A stretch of 64,000 nucleotides of DNA. Origin: Crocodylus rhombifer (lineage: Eukaryota > Chordata > Crocodylia > Crocodylidae). The notes beneath the pieces are model-generated. The model was not told where the DNA came from and searched no databases. It worked only from the letters and a program-made list of their open reading frames with translations. The translations under genes were made by a program, and so were the position numbers. The stretch is taken from contig JAVSML010001008.1 in the NCBI GenBank assembly GCA_038503035.1, forward strand, positions 253,164-317,163, written 5' to 3'. Shown here piece by piece: positions 59,463 through 64,000 of the stretch. Every line of letters begins with the position of its first letter. Position 1 is the first letter of the stretch.

Positions 59463-60524
59463 GTTTTATAAACCGGTTTGACATAAATCAGTTAGGTCTG
59501 ATACTACATTCAACCAGGTTTATCTTAAACCAGTTTCAGTCATTTTGAAACTGGTTTATGTGCACTGAATTTCTAGGCTAGGGGCAGATGCTCAAAATGT
59601 CTGAGTCTGAATTGATTCAACCTTTGCAGATTAGTCTAACCTGGCAAGGGTGAACCAGTTTCCCAGTTCACTGTTCAAGGGGCAGGAGTGTTGCCAGCCT
59701 GTGGCCCCAGCACTCTGAGGCAAGTGGGGAGAGGGGTATGCCTGCATCTGTTGATGATATAGAGCTTTTCACTCTCTCTCCCTGCTACTGTATACTGTCT
59801 GCAGCAAACTGACAGGCAAGCAAGGCAGGTGGGGGGAGAGGGGAGGGGGGAAGGGGAGAGCTGGTAAAAGGTTTTATCACCCTTATCTCAGTGTTTATTG
59901 CCCCATTAAGAAAACAGAGAGACATTACCAGCTATCTGTTGATTCAGTACAGACTCAAGGTGTGGTCTGCTGGCTAATAGGAAAGCAGAAGGGAGGGGGA
60001 ATTTGTGCTTAGCAGAGAGTGGTGCAGGAGTTGGAGGGGAGCAAACAGCTCTTTTCAAACAGTGTTTCCAAGGAAGGACATTAAGTTACCTGTTGATTAG
60101 CTTCAAAAAGCCTGTCTGCCTTTGTCTCAACACAGACTGTAGCCTGCATGTGGTCTGGTAGCTAAAGCTAAATTGTCTGCTAAGGCAGAGGGACTGGGGT
60201 GGGGAGAGGAATAATCCCTGTTTAGCATCCTGAAGGCAGGTAGATACAGAGGGGAGGGGCCAGCCCTGCTGTGGAACAGAGAGCCCCACCTAGCCCAAGA
60301 GCATGTAGGGATGCTGAGGGACTTTGGATTATCTTAAACCAGCAAGGGGTCTGGGACAGACATTGCATAAACCTGTTTGAGCCAAATCAGTTAAGTCTTA
60401 CTACATTCTACCAAGTTTCTCTCAAACTGTTTTCAGCCATTTTCAAACTGGTTTATGTGCACTGAACATCTGTTCTGTTACAGGTTTCAACCAGTTTCTG
60501 ATTACTTAAACAGTTTATGTGTAA
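59463..60524 (+). repeat. Composite repeat with a duplicated ~105-bp module
   Basis: 59463-59570 and 60363-60466 are direct copies (AAATCAGTTARGTCT, ACTACATTC, AACTGGTTTATGTGCACTGA). Between them, 59930-60030 and 60085-60230 form a second, looser direct repeat (CTGTTGATT, ACAGACT, TGTGGTCTG, CTGGCTAA or GGTAGCTAA, GGGGA). Repeated AAACCAGTTT / AAACTGGTTT words suggest a foldback DNA element, but its ends are not clear. Confidence 0.55.
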
Positions 60525-61129
60525 TTTCTATCCCTAGCTTGGGAGGAGCAAGAATTAACACAAGGTACCACACTGCACCTCCCTCCAGATCCACCTTTGG
60601 TAATGTCCATTCCATTGTAATTTTGAGGACAAAAAATTGGATTTTTTTTTCTGGAAATAGAATTCTGGAGTGTTTTTCAATACTGCTTTCTATCAGAAAG
60701 GAGGTAGGATGGCTGTTCGAAACTACTAGTCGCAGCTAAGAGGAAATTATGGTGACGTATTGTGAGAATGTCACTATTTCAAAGCTGGAGCTTGATGGAT
60801 TTATGAATGGGATTGGATGATATAGTTGCCTGACAGAATGTGGGTTTAGGCACACTGACCATGGAGGTCCCTTTCTTTTTATTATATAGTCCTAGTAACT
60901 GGCCTATATTTTCTTGGAATGTTCTTTAATTTTAAAAAAGGCTTTGATTCATACAAACACTTCAGAATAATGTATTTCCTTTGTCATCTAAACAATTTGG
61001 GTGGTACACAATTGGTACCCCCCTCTTTAATTCAGTGGGTGTCTGGGGGGGGTGCATGTGTGTGCCATGAGAGCATAGCTGCTTGGCCTAGGCCAATTCA
61101 CTGCCCTTCCCTACAGAGCAGAGTAGACT
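60525..61129. other. Unassigned sequence
   Basis: No feature is secure. The stretch 60740-60900 is faintly like an old CR1 3' UTR. Confidence 0.35.
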
Positions 61130-63033
61130 GTGGTCACTTAGTAAAATTTAACTATTTACATAACTTTATTTACAGGACCCATAGAAATTATTAAGCATAT
61201 ACACAAATATATCCCAGAGCCATACACAAATTTATGCCACCTACAGCAGGTAAGTCTTGTTATTCATATACATGGGCAGGAATAAGCGGATATAACAAAC
61301 AGATGCTTTATCAACATAGGCCTGGGCTCCCAGGGGTCTTCTCACTCCCAGGCCTCAGAGGCTGCAGGCAGGGGTACAAATAGCTAGTGGCACCAGGTTA
61401 AACAGTGGTTTACTAAATAGAACTCAGCAATAAATAAACAAAGGTTAGAACATACATGAATAATGTTACAGCAATACAAACCCACACCTGGGCATAGCAA
61501 CCCCTTGAATCCAAAGTGATAATCACAAGACTCTCCAAAGCATTTTAGCAGCTCAACAATCAATAGAGAGAACAAGGTAATACATAAACATCTTACAATA
61601 CAATATTGAATTAAATAACTTCACGGTAAAGGATACAGCTTAAGGCCCACCCCACATATATACATAGGGACCTGGGCAACTTTAACTGTTTACATAAACC
61701 TTAACAGTTACAATTCAAAATCAGCAATGGCACAGTAATCACCCTGCATGGAGGAGTAATACCAAAGGGAAAACAAATCATTCCTAAGGGACTATGCTTA
61801 TTGTCCCTAGCTTCCTGCACGTCTGGGGACACACAACCTCCCCTGAATACCGGGGCCACTCCTCCACTGTGGAGACCATTGCCTCTTTCCCTGTGGGGAC
61901 CCTGATCCCCTGTCTGGGCACTCATGGCTCCTTGGCCCTCCGATGGAATTTGGCTCATCTCTATTCGGGTGGGCTGGTCAAAACTCTTGCCTTGTGGGAA
62001 CCTGTGACTTTGCCCAACCACTGCTTACAGTGGAGAAGCCCCAGCTGCCTTGTGCAGCTACTAACACCTACTGGTCTCTGCCTCCTGCAGGGATGCAGGC
62101 TTGCACTGCCTCATGCCACCATGGAGTCCTTTCAGCTCTGCTTTGGCTCCATGCATCAATCTATACATCATGGTACCCCTGCCGCTCGCAGGGTCAGGAA
62201 CCCGGGCTGCCTTATGCAGTCCCAGAGTCCTGTCAGGTCTCCACCCCTGTGCACTGACCCATGCACTGAGGGCTCCTGCCTTGTGCAGGATTGGGGACCC
62301 GTGCTGCCTTGTGCAGCCACTGAGGTCCCATCCACTGTCTGGACCCTCCCCAGCCCTATGCACCAACCTGTGTACCAAGGGCTTCTCCTTGTACAAGGCT
62401 GGGAACCCATGCACAGCCGCCACGGCCTTTTCAGCTCCACCAGTCCTCTGCACTGACCTGTGCACTGAGGGCTCCTGCCTCGTGCAGGGTTGGGGACCCA
62501 CGCTGCCTAATGCAGTCACAGCATCCGTTCAGCTCACCAAACCCCATGCACTGCTCTGTGCACCACAGGGGCTGGGCTCCTACCTCATGGAGGACTGAGG
62601 ACCCATGCTGCCTCCAGACCTTCTGTGCACCATCCTGTACACCATTGCCATGCTACTCCCATGGCAGCTGAGATGTGGCCACCCACTGTTTCTCCTTCCC
62701 CAGAAGCATCTTCAGGGTGCTTCTGGGGCAATGGCTCCACCCCATTGATCAGCTTGTCTTGGTTGTCCCTTGTCAAATCTGCCCGTGTGCTTGGCATGTT
62801 GGCTTTTATTCCCTCTGGAGGCTTTGCCCCAGATTGGGAATGGACTAATGAGGAAGCCAGAGAGCTTAGTTTCCTCTCAGATCCCTTCTTTCACTTTGCC
62901 CCTGGGTCAGGGCGGGGATACCTTCCCCTGATTGGTGGGGAAGGCGAAACTGCCTCCATCAATGGAGTCCAAGCCCTTTGGGCTCAAGCTAACAATCTGG
63001 GCTCCTGGTGAGCTCAGCATCCAGCCTGCCACA
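61130..63033 (-). mobile_element. Possible LTR, long and repeat-bearing
   Basis: The plus-strand ends are TGTGGTCAC and TGCCACA. On the minus strand there is a CCAAT box (CCCCACCAATCA, near 62932), a weak TATA-like AATAAAAGCC (near 62806) and an AATAAA signal (61165-61170), an arrangement seen in the other LTRs here. No target duplication was found, and the predicted R region would be extreme in length, so this remains tentative. Confidence 0.35.
62075..62650. repeat. ~97-bp GC-rich minisatellite, about six units
   Basis: Units begin near 62085, 62175, 62270, 62380, 62469 and 62568. Each contains GGGCTCCTGCCTTGTGCAGG-like, GGGGACCCATGCTGCC-like and CTCTGCACTGACCTGTGCAC-like words with heavy drift. 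The long open frames on both strands here are products of the repeat. Confidence 0.7.
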
Positions 63034-64000
63034 TTATATCTTATTTCCACATCATTGCTATTTTAACTTATACATATCATATATTTTTATGTGTAGGATT
63101 ACTGTGCTTCATTCAACACTTTCCATTTTTATGCCTCTTCTCCAAGCTCTATAGGATGTCTGTGTTTCTTTAATTCACTTTGACATTGAGAATTCTCAAT
63201 TGTTGGTTTAAAAGAAATGGTTTTTTTTCATGTTTAAAATCAAAATTAGACAGCTGTGGACAGTTCTTGCAAAATGTTCCTAATAAAATGCTTAGCATCT
63301 CATTTATTTTCTCATCAAACATTCATTTCCATTAGTGTCTTCATGGTGATAATATATTTAATTCTAACATTCCAGTTACTGATGCTGCTTTTTTCTATCA
63401 ACTGGTTATAATTCTCTATGATGTCATAATTACTGTAGATTAAAATAACAACTTTTCACTTTTATAAAATATCCTAAATTTGCAAAAAGAACTATCAGCT
63501 CTGACAACTCAAGATTTGAGATGCATCAGTAGGCCCTGATCTTCAGAGGATTTTCCTTCTTAAAAATCAGGTGCCCTTTCAGGGCATGTCAGAGTTGGGA
63601 ACCCAAATCACTAATAATTTTTTTAAAATAGTTCTGTTTCCTAATTCAGAGGCTGTCTGTGTGTACACACACACACGCACACACGGTGTGTGTGCATATA
63701 TGTATATAGGCACTTGAATTGAAAGCTTTTATTGAAGACATCACTAAATGGTATGTGTGCTTCAGATTACTACAGTTCTTCTTAAAATACTATATTACTT
63801 TAAAAATAGTGTATAGTCATAGGATTAAATGATAGGCATTGTATAGCTCATGTACAAATTGGGAAAATTAAGGTTGCAACTTTAACTGTAACATTTCCTG
63901 CACTGGTAAAGTACTACAGAACTCTGAAATGCTGTCTCTGATCCAACCACTTTTTTTCTGTCTTGTTTTTTGAGGATGATGAACAGAGGTAGCAAGGAAA
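63034..64000. other. Unassigned AT-rich sequence with AC/TG repeat
   Basis: No gene is recognised. A short AC then TG simple repeat lies at 63657-63709, forming a small inverted pair (ACACAC/GTGTGTGTG). Confidence 0.5.

Noticed and set aside
62061..62598. Possible gene in 220-, 165- and 152-codon frames
   Set aside because: The frames are internally repetitive and follow the 97-bp minisatellite on both strands.

Overview
This window looks like intergenic or intronic DNA from a reptile, most likely a crocodilian and possibly a turtle. I recognise no host protein-coding exon. The case for a reptile rests on three things: CR1 LINEs with the typical 3' end on both strands, several families of short hAT-type DNA transposons with 8-bp target duplications, and LTR elements with TG...CA ends. 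A bird is less likely, because so many kinds of DNA transposon and LTR are present in AT-rich, low-coding sequence. The species assignment is inference.

Layout. From 1 to 6098 the sequence is mostly unassigned and AT-rich, apart from one dispersed repeat near 468-634. From 6099 to 12839 there is a nested structure: a foldback hAT element with 8-bp duplications (CCTGGCAG) that has received a 6.2-kb minus-strand endogenous retroelement at 6365-12575. That provirus has a full 5' LTR, primer-binding site, gag, a GC-rich repeat domain, and protease-RT-RNase H. A polypurine tract and only the first 20 bp of the 3' LTR follow. No integrase or env is visible. It is broken by stops and frameshifts.

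From 12840 to 23600 there are two more hAT-like elements (17536-18474 and a 1.2-kb palindromic one at 19564-20774), a 108-bp hairpin and a CR1 tail. A related solo LTR with a TATAG duplication lies at 27807-28922. The 34.6-36.9 kb stretch holds a second 110-bp-class hairpin and a 1.4-kb GC-rich hAT element with a perfect GTGATTAC duplication. LTR-like sequence (37.6-38.4 kb) abuts a 2-kb CR1 (38.67-40.64 kb). A plus-strand solo LTR with a GTTAT duplication (42657-44004) carries a ~30-bp degenerate minisatellite that contains the only assembly gap. A palindrome cluster, a second CR1, a CAGGG-type hAT and a 1.2-kb TIR element follow (45.3-49.4 kb).

From 50.5 to 55.4 kb lie a mariner/Tigger-like MITE, a hAT element whose loop holds a TG microsatellite, a tRNA-Gly-like sequence, three Charlie-like hAT MITEs and two members of a GGACCAA foldback family. 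The right end has a third ~110-bp hairpin, a composite repeat with a duplicated block, and a GC-rich LTR-like region with a ~97-bp minisatellite. Everything recognisable is mobile DNA or simple repeat. No host operon or pathway is present.
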